The notes beneath the pieces are model-generated. The model worked only from the letters and a program-made list of their open reading frames with translations. It searched no databases and was not told where the DNA came from. A stretch of 9,265 bases of DNA, from positions 1-9,265 of the forward strand of contig SVIK01000059.1 of assembly GCA_015069525.1 (NCBI GenBank), in the 5' to 3' direction. A program made the position numbers and the translations under genes. The stretch is from Clostridiales bacterium (GTDB taxonomy: Bacteria; Bacillota; Clostridia; Christensenellales; Borkfalkiaceae). This document shows, in pieces, positions 1 to 6,705 of the stretch (its first letter is position 1; every line of letters begins with the position of its first letter).

Positions 1-1123
1 TTGGGACGTGCCCTTGTACGTTTTTCGCGGGGATTGTCTTGCTATGGCAAAAGAGAAGAAAACGAGCGTGGAAACGACGGCGAGAGAGTTTCGGTACGCT
101 TGTTTTGAAAATCTACTTAAAGAGGGAAAAGCTGATTTTATCGCGACGGCACATCACGTTTTAGACCAAGCGGAAACGGTTTTGTTCCGCCTTGCAAGGG
201 GGACGTCTCTTTCGGGAGTGGCGGGTATTCATGAGCGCCGAGAGGGGTACGTTCGTCCGTTTTTGGATTGGACGAAAGAAGAGATTGAAGCATACGTGAT
301 AGAAAATAAGCTTGCTTATCAAACGGATAAAAGCAATTTTGAAAGGGAATATACGCGCAACAAATTGCGTTTAGATATTATTCCACAATTGGAAGAAAGC
401 GTGCCTGGGGCGGTGGAGAATATTGCTCGATTTGCGACGCTTGCAAGTGAGGACGACGAATATTTATATGCGCAAAGCGAAAAACTGCTTTGTGAAAGGG
501 ACGGAAGATGGGTGGTTGCATTTTGCAAGGAAAAACCGTTGTTTCGGCGTGCGTGTTTGCTGGCGATGAAACGGTTGGGCGTGGAAAGAGATTACACGCA
601 AACGCATTTGCAAGACGCCTACGTTTTGCAGACGAGTGAAAAGGGCGCGTGTTTGACGTTGCCCAAAGGCGTGCGCGCGGAAAAAGTGGATTTGGGGATT
701 GCTTTCTTTTTAGAAAAAGACGTACCCACGTATGCGTTGGCAGAAGAAAAGGCTTTTTCGCTTGACGGATTTGACGGGGGCATGTACGAGGTGAAAATAA
801 GCAAGGAAAAGCCGAAAGAGAAAGGATACGTGGGCAAAGCGTTGCTTTTGGATTTGGATAAGCTCCCCCAAGAAGCGATTTTCCGTTTCCGCAAAGACGG
901 GGACGTGTTTTGTAAATTCGGCGGGGCGAAAAAGACGCTGAAAAAATACTATAATGAAGGAAAAATCCCCGTAAACGAGCGGGCTTGTCTGCCGATTGTC
1001 GCGGGGAAGGACGGGAACGTATACGCGGTGTGCGGATATGAAATAGCCGAGGGGATAAAGGTGACGGAAGATACGAAAAACCAAGCGTATATGACGCTTT
1101 GGAAAAAGAAAGGGAACGGTTAA
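1..1123 (+). CDS. tilS: tRNA(Ile)-lysidine synthase, 5' part missing at window edge
   Basis: TilS uses ATP to attach lysine to C34 of the CAU-anticodon tRNA-Ile, so that it reads AUA codons; it is a cytosolic N-type PP-loop ATPase. The frame is open from base 2, so the gene begins upstream, and the SGGxDS PP-loop lies outside the window. Visible motifs are AREFRY (about 80-97), ATAHHVLDQAET (about 143-178) followed by RLARGTSLSG, and DKSNFEREYTRNKLR (326-370), the TilS signature before the substrate-binding domain. The last ~80 residues (FRFRKDGD...KKTLKKYYNEGKIP) fit the TilS C-terminal domain. One oddity is Leu where most homologues have the first Asp of the HHxDDQxET motif. The GTG at 8 is internal, not the start. 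The gene converges on the deacetylase and their stop codons overlap. The family call is secure. Confidence 0.95.
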   Translation, partial: WDVPLYVFRGDCLAMAKEKKTSVETTAREFRYACFENLLKEGKADFIATAHHVLDQAETVLFRLARGTSLSGVAGIHERREGYVRPFLDWTKEEIEAYVIENKLAYQTDKSNFEREYTRNKLRLDIIPQLEESVPGAVENIARFATLASEDDEYLYAQSEKLLCERDGRWVVAFCKEKPLFRRACLLAMKRLGVERDYTQTHLQDAYVLQTSEKGACLTLPKGVRAEKVDLGIAFFLEKDVPTYALAEEKAFSLDGFDGGMYEVKISKEKPKEKGYVGKALLLDLDKLPQEAIFRFRKDGDVFCKFGGAKKTLKKYYNEGKIPVNERACLPIVAGKDGNVYAVCGYEIAEGIKVTEDTKNQAYMTLWKKKGNG

Positions 1124-1140
1124 TCCGCTCCCTTTTTTCT
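1109..1140. terminator. Bidirectional intrinsic terminator shared by tilS and the deacetylase gene
   Basis: An 11-bp stem pairs 1109-1119 with 1125-1135 around a 5-nt loop (1120-1124). It is followed by a T-run on the plus strand and a T-rich tract on the minus strand. The single imperfect pair (1116/1128) is A-C in plus-strand RNA but G-U in minus-strand RNA, so the hairpin is slightly better for the deacetylase transcript. Both stop codons lie in the loop. Confidence 0.85.
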
Positions 1141-1983
1141 TGCTCTTATATAAGTGCTCCCGTATTTTAAGGGGCAATTATGCACTTTTGCCATTTGAGA
1201 AACGCTCGTCACCTGATAGCCTGCGTTCTTTAAATCGGGGAGCAGTTTTTTTAACGCTTCGACCGTGTTTGGATAGCCGTCGTGCATAAGAACGATTGCG
1301 CCCGATTCTTTTTGCGTGAATACCGTTTGATAGATTTCTTCTGCACTTACGCCCGTCCAATCGAGTGTGTCTATCGACCAATTGATGACGGGTACGGTTA
1401 AGCTTTTCGCACTTGTTTTTCCGATACGCCCAAAGGGGGGACGGAAAAGGTGTTGCGTTTTTCCGTCGATTTTGGATAGCTTTTCTTCCGTTTTGGCTAT
1501 TTCCGCCTTAATATCCTCGTCGCTGAGCGTGGTTAAATCGGGGTGGGAATAGGTATGGTTGGCAAGCTCCCAACGGAGCGTTAATAAGGCGTGTAGGGTG
1601 GGGAAGGTGGTGTCGCTCATGAGATTTCCGTTGCAAAAGAGCGTGGCGGAGGCAGGGCAATCGGGATTGGCCTCGTTATAGGCGGTAAAGACGGATAAAA
1701 TGCTCTCCAATTCCCTTGCGGGAGAATCGTCGAAGGTAAAGGCGATGAGCTTTTTGCTTTTGTCGATGGCGGAAACGTCTACGCTGGAAACGTCCCAAAC
1801 GTTCTCCGTTTGCGAAGGGGGAATATCGGGCGGGAAATCGAAAAGTTCTTCCGTGGAAGAAGGCTCGTTTCGTAGCGAGATAAACCCCGTATGCGGGGAT
1901 ACGCGAGTGGTTTTGCAGGCGGGGAGAGGGAAAAGTATAAATGAAATTGAAAGAAGTAAAGTGATATTTACGTACTTTTTCAT
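1120..1983 (-). CDS. Polysaccharide deacetylase (NodB domain) lipoprotein
   Basis: This is probably an exported, membrane-anchored carbohydrate-esterase family 4 enzyme that removes acetyl groups from cell-wall N-acetyl sugars or a related polymer; the substrate is inferred. The 287 residues begin with a lipoprotein signal: KK, a hydrophobic stretch, then lipobox LPAC with Cys23 as the lipidation site. A low-complexity Ser/Pro/Glu linker (about 30-75) leads to the NodB domain. All CE4 motifs are present: TFDD (83-86), HTYSH (143-147, metal-binding His143 and His147), RPPFG (181-185), DTLDW (205-209) and LMHDG (232-236). The catalytic Asp, the metal ligands and the late His are intact, so it should be active. 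The ATG at 1983 gives the complete signal peptide; no strong ribosome binding site is seen, only a weak GGA about 13 nt upstream. It is divergent from the kinase gene and ends inside the terminator shared with tilS. Confidence 0.93.
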   Translation of the reverse strand: MKKYVNITLLLSISFILFPLPACKTTRVSPHTGFISLRNEPSSTEELFDFPPDIPPSQTENVWDVSSVDVSAIDKSKKLIAFTFDDSPARELESILSVFTAYNEANPDCPASATLFCNGNLMSDTTFPTLHALLTLRWELANHTYSHPDLTTLSDEDIKAEIAKTEEKLSKIDGKTQHLFRPPFGRIGKTSAKSLTVPVINWSIDTLDWTGVSAEEIYQTVFTQKESGAIVLMHDGYPNTVEALKKLLPDLKNAGYQVTSVSQMAKVHNCPLKYGSTYIRARKKGAD

Positions 1984-2008
1984 AGTAAAAGTATCCGTAA
2001 AATAGGGA

Positions 2009-2037
2009 GTTTTATGCCGGTTGGGAAAAAATTACAA
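2009..2037 (-). promoter_or_regulatory. Possible promoter of the deacetylase gene
   Basis: On the minus strand TTGTAA (2032-2037) is followed by a 17-bp spacer and TAAAAC (2009-2014). Both boxes match the sigma-A consensus at four of six positions, so this is a moderate candidate only. The -35 box coincides with one of three TTACAA half-sites. Confidence 0.35.
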
Positions 2038-2060
2038 AAAACTTGTAAAGATTTTTACAA
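2032..2060. promoter_or_regulatory. Candidate operator: three alternating TTACAA half-sites
   Basis: TTACAA occurs at 2032-2037, inverted (TTGTAA) at 2043-2048, and direct again at 2055-2060. The start-to-start spacing of 11 and 12 bp is close to one helical turn. The last two form a 7-bp perfect inverted repeat, TTGTAAA-N4-TTTACAA (2043-2060). The array lies between two divergent genes and overlaps the candidate deacetylase -35 box. The regulator is unknown, and the AT-rich background weakens the case. Confidence 0.4.
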
Positions 2061-2087
2061 AAAAGGAGAGATAAAACGAAAAGTCTA

Positions 2088-2116
2088 TTGACTTTGTGAC
2101 AAAATTATGATAAAAT
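2088..2116 (+). promoter_or_regulatory. Sigma-A-type promoter of the hexosamine kinase-like gene
   Basis: TTGACT (2088-2093, five of six consensus bases) is followed by a 17-bp spacer and TAAAAT (2111-2116, five of six). Transcription would start near 2122-2124, giving a leader of about 38 nt before the TTG start at 2161. This position argues against translation starting at 2128. Confidence 0.75.
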
Positions 2117-2160
2117 AAAAACGTTGATTGTACAAAAAAACAAAAAAGGAAACGAGTGAT

Positions 2161-3279
2161 TTGGATAAAGCGCAAGAACAACAGCAAATAATGGAAGTTT
2201 GCCGTAGGTTTGATTTGAAAGGGGAATACCGCTATTACGAACAGTTGAACAGCGGACACATCAATACGACCTATTGCGTGTACTTTTTTCGTGACGGCGA
2301 AATAAAAGATTATATTTTGCAACGTGTAAATACTTACGTATTTAAGGACCCGTATTCCGTTATGGAGAATATCTCGTCGGTGACCGAATATATCCGTGCA
2401 AAGATTAAAGCGACGGGGATTTCGGCGAAACGGTTTGTGTTGCATTATTCTAAGACCCCTGACGGGGCGTATTATACGCTGTTGCCCGACGGAGGGTTTT
2501 GGCGCTGTTGCCGATATATTGACGGCTCGATTTCGCCTGAGGATACCAACGATTTGTTTTTGATTGAGCAATCGGGGAAAGCGTTTGGGGAGTTCCAAAT
2601 GTATCTTGCCGATTATCCTATGGAGAGCTTGAATATCGTTATTCCACATTTCCATAATACTATTCGCCGTTTCGACGCGCTCCGTACGGCGGTGAAAGAA
2701 AATTTGGCGGGACGGTTAAACGAGGTGAAAGACCTTTTAGAAGGGTTTTACGCCTTGGAGGAAATAGCTACCTACCCGTACAGGTTGCAACAGCAAGGCG
2801 TTTTGCCGTTGCGCGTCACCCACAACGATACGAAAACGAGCAACGTGCTCTTTGATGCGGAAACGCACGAACGGTTGTCCGTAATTGATTTGGATACCGT
2901 TATGCCTGGGCTTGTAGCGTTTGACTTTGGCGACGCTATTCGTATGGCGGCGGCAACTACCCCCAAAGAGGACGAGCCTGATTTGGCAAGAGTTGCCGTG
3001 GATATGGAGAAGTTCGAGGCGTTTACGCGTGGGTTTGTAAACGAGGTGAAAGGAGCGATTACGCAGGCGGAAATGGATTCGCTTGCTTACGGTGCGCTTG
3101 CCATTACGACGGAGTTGGGAACACGGTTCTTGGCTGATTATTTGGACGGGGATAAGTATTTTAGGGTACATTATCCCGACCAAAACCTTGCGCGGGCAAA
3201 ACGACATTTGGTTTTGGCGCAAGATATGCTTAAACGGCTTGACGATATGAGAGCGGTTGTAAAAAAATACAGCGGATAA
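2161..3279 (+). CDS. N-acetylhexosamine 1-kinase-like phosphotransferase (APH fold)
   Basis: This is a soluble sugar kinase of the aminoglycoside-phosphotransferase/choline-kinase fold. It resembles Bifidobacterium NahK, which phosphorylates GlcNAc or GalNAc at C1 in salvage of mucin and milk sugars. NahK-like blocks are SGHINTTY near residue 31, YILQRVNT near 52, LRVTHNDTKTSNVL (catalytic-loop Asp223), IDLDTVMPG (243-250), FDFGDAIR (metal-binding Asp258) and GTRFLADYLDGDKYF near 320. The length of 372 aa suits the family. I chose TTG 2161 because AAGGA lies 10 nt upstream; the frame is open to TTG 2128, but that is only ~5 nt from the predicted transcript start. ATG 2191 has no ribosome binding site. 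No sugar transporter or lacto-N-biose phosphorylase is adjacent, so the exact hexose is inferred. An antibiotic-resistance role is unlikely given the NahK-specific match. Confidence 0.8.
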   Translation: MDKAQEQQQIMEVCRRFDLKGEYRYYEQLNSGHINTTYCVYFFRDGEIKDYILQRVNTYVFKDPYSVMENISSVTEYIRAKIKATGISAKRFVLHYSKTPDGAYYTLLPDGGFWRCCRYIDGSISPEDTNDLFLIEQSGKAFGEFQMYLADYPMESLNIVIPHFHNTIRRFDALRTAVKENLAGRLNEVKDLLEGFYALEEIATYPYRLQQQGVLPLRVTHNDTKTSNVLFDAETHERLSVIDLDTVMPGLVAFDFGDAIRMAAATTPKEDEPDLARVAVDMEKFEAFTRGFVNEVKGAITQAEMDSLAYGALAITTELGTRFLADYLDGDKYFRVHYPDQNLARAKRHLVLAQDMLKRLDDMRAVVKKYSG

Positions 3280-3287
3280 GAAAATTG

Positions 3288-3317
3288 CCCCGAAGCGGTT
3301 GCTTCGGGGTATTTTTT
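3288..3317 (+). terminator. Intrinsic terminator of the kinase gene
   Basis: A perfect 9-bp stem, CCCCGAAGC (3288-3296) with GCTTCGGGG (3301-3309), closes a GGTT tetraloop and is followed by TA and six T (3312-3317). The last two T are also the first bases of the next gene's -35 box. Confidence 0.93.
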
Positions 3318-3345
3318 GACATTTTTTTCTTCTTACGAGTATAAT
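3316..3345 (+). promoter_or_regulatory. Full-consensus promoter of the nitrilase-like gene
   Basis: TTGACA (3316-3321), an 18-bp spacer and TATAAT (3340-3345) are perfect sigma-A boxes. Transcription would begin at about 3352, inside or next to the GGAGG at 3351-3355, so the mRNA leader before ATG 3365 would be only about 13 nt. Confidence 0.85.
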
Positions 3346-3364
3346 AATCGGGAGGGGAAATGCG

Positions 3365-4030
3365 ATGAGGGTGTATTTGGAGTGCAAGGAAAAACCGAAG
3401 GAAACGTACTTCTTGTCCAAAGAAGGAACACAAAAGGGCGTGGACGTGGCGGTGTTTGGGTTTGTGGACGGGGAGATTTGCTATGAAAAGGAATTGCACG
3501 GAGAAACGAGCTTTTTTGAAGGGATAACGGGGCTTTCAAAACGGTTGCAAAGCGTCGCTTTATGCGGGTGTATTACCAATATCCGTGGGCAAAAGCGAAA
3601 GTCGGTGGCGGTGGCGGAAAAGGGGAAGCTTTTGGGCGTATCCGATATGTTGAACGGCTTTGGTGGATTTGCAGGCGGGGCGGAAGTGCGGGTGTATGAA
3701 ACGGGCGCTGGGCGTATGGGGGTGGCGGTAGCCGAGGATTTATGCTTTCCCGATATTATTAAGACGCTTGCGCTATGTGGGAGCGATTTTATCGTCTGCG
3801 TTTGCGAAAGAGTGGAGAATATACACGAGGTTTTGACGCGTGCGCATGCGTATTGCTACGGCGTGCCCATTTTGTTTTGCGGAGAGGCGCGTGCTATGAT
3901 TGCCGACGAGGAAGGGACGCTTATTTTTGATTGCGGGCAAGGGGCTTTGGTGGAGTTCTTCCCAAAAAAAGAGCATTATATTATCGAGTGTAGACGGCGG
4001 GGCGTAGGGGCGTTCGTCGCGAAAAAATAA
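3365..4030 (+). CDS. Nitrilase-fold (carbon-nitrogen hydrolase) homologue lacking the catalytic triad
   Basis: The 221-residue cytosolic protein follows the carbon-nitrogen hydrolase pattern but is shorter than the usual 260-300 aa. The segment GRMGVAVAEDLCFPDIIKTLALCGSDFIV (116-144) aligns with the family stretch G..ICYD.RFPE...LA..GAD, but the nucleophile Cys is Ala123. In the early VDVAVFGF (26-33), the position of the catalytic Glu of FPE is Phe33. At GKLLGVSDML (87-96), the family's catalytic Lys (YRKxHL) is missing. I infer a non-catalytic protein, perhaps binding a ligand or partner; the function is unknown. GGAGG (3351-3355) is 9 nt from ATG 3365. Another ATG at 3360 opens a two-codon frame that ends in an ATGA overlap with the start. 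A consensus promoter drives the gene and a bidirectional hairpin ends it. The fold assignment is by motif only. Confidence 0.7.
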   Translation: MRVYLECKEKPKETYFLSKEGTQKGVDVAVFGFVDGEICYEKELHGETSFFEGITGLSKRLQSVALCGCITNIRGQKRKSVAVAEKGKLLGVSDMLNGFGGFAGGAEVRVYETGAGRMGVAVAEDLCFPDIIKTLALCGSDFIVCVCERVENIHEVLTRAHAYCYGVPILFCGEARAMIADEEGTLIFDCGQGALVEFFPKKEHYIIECRRRGVGAFVAKK

Positions 4031-4034
4031 TGAT

Positions 4035-4060
4035 AAAAGACCGCTTTAAAGCGGTCTTTT
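4035..4060. terminator. Bidirectional terminator between the nitrilase-like gene and smpB
   Basis: This is a 26-nt perfect palindrome centred on TTTAAA, with the GC-rich arms GACCGC and GCGGTC flanked by AAAA and TTTT. It starts 4 nt after the plus-strand stop and 20 nt past the smpB stop, so it can end both convergent transcripts. Confidence 0.9.
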
Positions 4061-4080
4061 CGTTATACGTGGGGTAAAGG

Positions 4081-4533
4081 TTAAAAGCCTGCGTTTTTGA
4101 TGTCGCGCTCTACGCTACGTTGTACGTCTCTATCTGCAATCGATTGCTTTTTGTCGTACGTATGCTTGCCTTTGCAAAGCGCAATTTCTACCTTGACAAG
4201 CGAGCCTTTGAAATACAGCTTTAACGGCACGAGCGTATACCCTTGACGGTTGATTTTACCTGCGATTTTGGCGAGCTCCGCTTTATGCAAAAGCAGTTTT
4301 CTATCCCGTCTTGTGTTCTTCGTGGAAAAGGCGTCCGATTTGTCGTAAAGAGCAATATGCATATTCTTTACGCATACTTCGCCGTCGCGAAGAAAGCAAA
4401 AGCTGTCGTTCATGTTTACGTTGCCAAGTCGCAACGATTTCACTTCGTTGCCTTCAAGCTTGATGCCTGCCTCGTACCGTTCTTCAATAAAATATTCAAA
4501 GGAGGCAGATTTGTTGTTCGTGATGATTTTCAT
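4081..4533 (-). CDS. smpB: SsrA-binding protein SmpB
   Basis: SmpB binds the tRNA-like domain of tmRNA and places it in the A site of stalled ribosomes, where its C-terminal tail senses the empty mRNA channel. The 150 residues match the family from end to end: NKSASFEYFIEERYEAGIKLEGNEVKSLR (7-35), then NMHIALYDKSDAF (57-69), then the RDRKLLLHKAEL...GYTLVPLKLYFK core (76-109). The basic tail KGKHTYDKKQSIADRDVQRSVERD follows (121-144). Its length is normal. ATG 4533 is preceded only by a weak AAGAA; it starts 3 nt after the rnr stop codon, so translation is probably coupled to rnr. The rnr-smpB pair is a common Firmicute arrangement. No tmRNA gene (ssrA) follows; the next element is the terminator. 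Confidence 0.98.
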   Translation of the reverse strand: MKIITNNKSASFEYFIEERYEAGIKLEGNEVKSLRLGNVNMNDSFCFLRDGEVCVKNMHIALYDKSDAFSTKNTRRDRKLLLHKAELAKIAGKINRQGYTLVPLKLYFKGSLVKVEIALCKGKHTYDKKQSIADRDVQRSVERDIKNAGF

Positions 4534-4536
4534 AAC

Positions 4537-6678
4537 TTATTCTTCGCTTTTAGTTTCTTTTTCTATTTTTTGAAGCAAACGGAATTCCGTTCGACGACGG
4601 TCAAAATCGACGTCGACTACCTTTATTTTTAACGTTTCCCCAAGTGAATAGCTTTTTCCGCTACCGATAAGGCAGAATTTGGCTTCGTCGAATTTGTACG
4701 TGCCGTACAAGCTTTCGATAGGGATAAAGCCTTCAATGGTGTTGGGGAGCTCCGCAAACAGACCAAACGACGTCACGCCTGATATAACCGCTTCGTATTC
4801 TTCGCCAATATGCTCGCTCATGAACATCGTTTTGTACAAATCGTCTACGTCGCGTTCCGCTTCGGTGGCTTTGCGCTCCCTGTCCGAGGATTGGTCGGCG
4901 GAGCGTTCGACGAAACCGCTGTATTTTGACACCGCTTCGGCGTATTTACCATTGATGACGTCTTTTACGATACGGTGGATGCAAAGGTCTGGATAGCGAC
5001 GGATGGGGGAGGTGAAATGGCAATAACAATCGCTTGCTAAGCCAAAATGCCCCAAATTTTCCGCAGAATATCTCGCTTTTTGCATGGAACGGAGCATAAC
5101 CCGATTAAGGACGGAATAGGAGGGTAAGTCCTTGCCCTTTATCAAAAGGTTTTGATAATCGTACGGCTTTACGTCCTCGGCGTTGAAACGGGCTGTTAAT
5201 CCTAAACCTTGCGCAAAGGCACGGAACGCCTTTGCCTTTTCTTCGCTCGGTTTTTCGTGGACGCGGTAGATGAAAGGCGCTTCTATCGAGTGCATATATT
5301 CGGCTACCGTTTCGTTGGCGAGTACCATAAACGCTTCGATGATTTGATAGGAAAAAGGACGTTCGTAATCGGGAATAGTGATTTCGTTCGTTTCTCTATC
5401 AAAGAGGATTTTCGCCTCTTTTATGTCCAACGTCACGCTACCTTTTTTGCTACGCTTTTCTTGTAAAATGCGGGTAAGCTCCGCGAATAAATGCACGGTA
5501 TCGATAACGTCTGCGTATTTATCGCAAGTCGCTTTATCGCCGTCTAAAATCTTCGTAATCTCCGTATACGTCATTTTGTGCGCCGAGCGGATAACCCCTT
5601 CGACGATTTCGCTATTTTTTACCTTGCCGTGTTTATCAATTTTCATCACGCAAGAAAGGGTGAGCCTATCTTCTCCCTCGTTCAACGAACAAATGCCGTT
5701 GGAAAGGGCGCGGGGGAGCATGGGCAACACGCTGTCGGGGAAATATACGCTTGTGCCACGTTCGAACGCTTCGTTGTCAAGCAGACTGCGCGCTTCTACG
5801 TAGTGGGATACGTCGGCGATATGCACGCCTAAGAGATAGCTTTCGCCTACCTTTTCAAGGGAAATGGCGTCGTCGATGTCGCGCGTGTCTTCGCCGTCTA
5901 TCGTGACGATGAGTTTGTCGCGGAAATCTTTACGGGAAGCAATATCTTGCGCCGTTATACCGCGCTTTTCTTGCTTTTGTGCTTCCTTTTCAACTGCCGT
6001 AGGGAATTCCTCTCGTAAGTTATACGAACGGATAATGGAGAGCTCTTCTGCAAAAAAATCGTCCTCTGCGCCAAGCACCTCGACGATTTCTCCGCCCGGA
6101 GCTTTCCCGTGCGGGTATTCGGTGATTTTTGCTACCGCTTTTACGCCGTTTTTAATCTTGTGACAGTTTGCAAGGGGAATATATACGGGGGCGGAAAATT
6201 TCTTTTCGTCTGGATACAAATATCCCGCCCGCTTATCCTTTCTAAATACGCCGACGATTGTTTTGTAGCCTCTTTCTAAAATTTTTACAATTCTCGCTTC
6301 GTCACGCTCCGTTTCCCGTTCGCTCGTCCAAGAGATTTGCTCGGCAAGTACGACGTCTTCGTGAAAAGCTCCGTGCATGTATTTGCGAGGGATGAAAAAA
6401 TCGTGAGGGTATTTTTCTTTATCGTCGGGGACGAGAAAACCAAAACCGCGCTCGTTGCCCGATATCTTGCCTTTGATAAGGCCGAGCTGTTCGCTCGTGC
6501 CAAATTTGCCCGTTTCCGTTTTGTATAATTTCCCTTCTTCGCAAAGCTCGCTTAAAATAGGGAGTAGCTTCGTGCGCTCCCGATAGGGGATAGATAAGAT
6601 TTTGCAGATTTCTGCAACGTTTTTATTGGCGAGGCTTCCGTCGAGGAAACGCTCGAAAATGCGTTCTTTTACGCTCAA
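4537..6678 (-). CDS. rnr: Ribonuclease R
   Basis: RNase R is a processive 3'-to-5' exoribonuclease that can unwind structured RNA. It degrades faulty mRNA and rRNA and works with tmRNA-SmpB. Counting from the chosen start, the order is a winged-helix N-terminus (about 1-65), cold-shock-type OB domains (about 66-215), the RNB domain (about 250-575) and an S1 domain (about 624-704). The catalytic motif DGEDTRDIDDAIS carries Asp261, Asp267, Asp269 and Asp270; HFTSPIRRYPDL (554-565) is the second RNB signature. At 713 aa it lacks the long basic tail of the E. coli enzyme. I chose TTG 6678 because GGAGG ends 8 nt upstream; the longer frame's GTG at 6687 lies within the ribosome binding site itself. 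The neighbour upstream is secG, 73 nt away across a terminator; smpB follows after 3 nt. Confidence 0.97.
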   Translation of the reverse strand: MSVKERIFERFLDGSLANKNVAEICKILSIPYRERTKLLPILSELCEEGKLYKTETGKFGTSEQLGLIKGKISGNERGFGFLVPDDKEKYPHDFFIPRKYMHGAFHEDVVLAEQISWTSERETERDEARIVKILERGYKTIVGVFRKDKRAGYLYPDEKKFSAPVYIPLANCHKIKNGVKAVAKITEYPHGKAPGGEIVEVLGAEDDFFAEELSIIRSYNLREEFPTAVEKEAQKQEKRGITAQDIASRKDFRDKLIVTIDGEDTRDIDDAISLEKVGESYLLGVHIADVSHYVEARSLLDNEAFERGTSVYFPDSVLPMLPRALSNGICSLNEGEDRLTLSCVMKIDKHGKVKNSEIVEGVIRSAHKMTYTEITKILDGDKATCDKYADVIDTVHLFAELTRILQEKRSKKGSVTLDIKEAKILFDRETNEITIPDYERPFSYQIIEAFMVLANETVAEYMHSIEAPFIYRVHEKPSEEKAKAFRAFAQGLGLTARFNAEDVKPYDYQNLLIKGKDLPSYSVLNRVMLRSMQKARYSAENLGHFGLASDCYCHFTSPIRRYPDLCIHRIVKDVINGKYAEAVSKYSGFVERSADQSSDRERKATEAERDVDDLYKTMFMSEHIGEEYEAVISGVTSFGLFAELPNTIEGFIPIESLYGTYKFDEAKFCLIGSGKSYSLGETLKIKVVDVDFDRRRTEFRLLQKIEKETKSEE

Positions 6679-6682
6679 AACA

Positions 6683-6693
6683 ATCACCTCCTT
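6683..6693 (-). promoter_or_regulatory. Full-length Shine-Dalgarno site of rnr
   Basis: The minus strand reads AAGGAGGTGAT, an 11-nt complement to the usual 3' end of bacterial 16S rRNA. It is spaced for TTG 6678 and rules out GTG 6687 as the start. It is unusually strong next to the other ribosome binding sites here. Confidence 0.85.
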
Positions 6694-6705
6694 GGCGCGT
6701 GAGAT

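Noticed and set aside
8..10. GTG as a tilS start codon
   Set aside because: The frame is open to the window edge and the PP-loop that every TilS needs lies before this point, so it is internal.
710..1177. 155-codon minus-strand frame opposite tilS
   Set aside because: It lies antisense to clear TilS sequence, crosses the terminator and shows no domain; it is a shadow frame.
2128..2160. N-terminal extension of the kinase from TTG 2128
   Set aside because: It begins only about 5 nt after the predicted transcript start with no ribosome binding site, whereas TTG 2161 has AAGGA at suitable spacing and fits the family length.
2032..2655. 207-codon minus-strand frame opposite the kinase
   Set aside because: It runs through the divergent promoter region and ends in Phe-rich low-complexity sequence; the plus-strand kinase is certain.
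2737..3420. 227-codon minus-strand frame over the kinase 3' end and next promoter
   Set aside because: It crosses a perfect terminator and a consensus promoter and has no recognisable domain.
4031..4080. A tmRNA (ssrA) gene after smpB
   Set aside because: The gap is only 50 nt and is filled by a palindromic terminator.
4243..4632. 129-codon plus-strand frame over smpB and rnr
   Set aside because: It is antisense to SmpB and the RNase R C-terminus, both unambiguous.
6685..6687. GTG start of RNase R
   Set aside because: This GTG is part of the Shine-Dalgarno sequence itself; TTG 6678 is spaced 8 nt from GGAGG.
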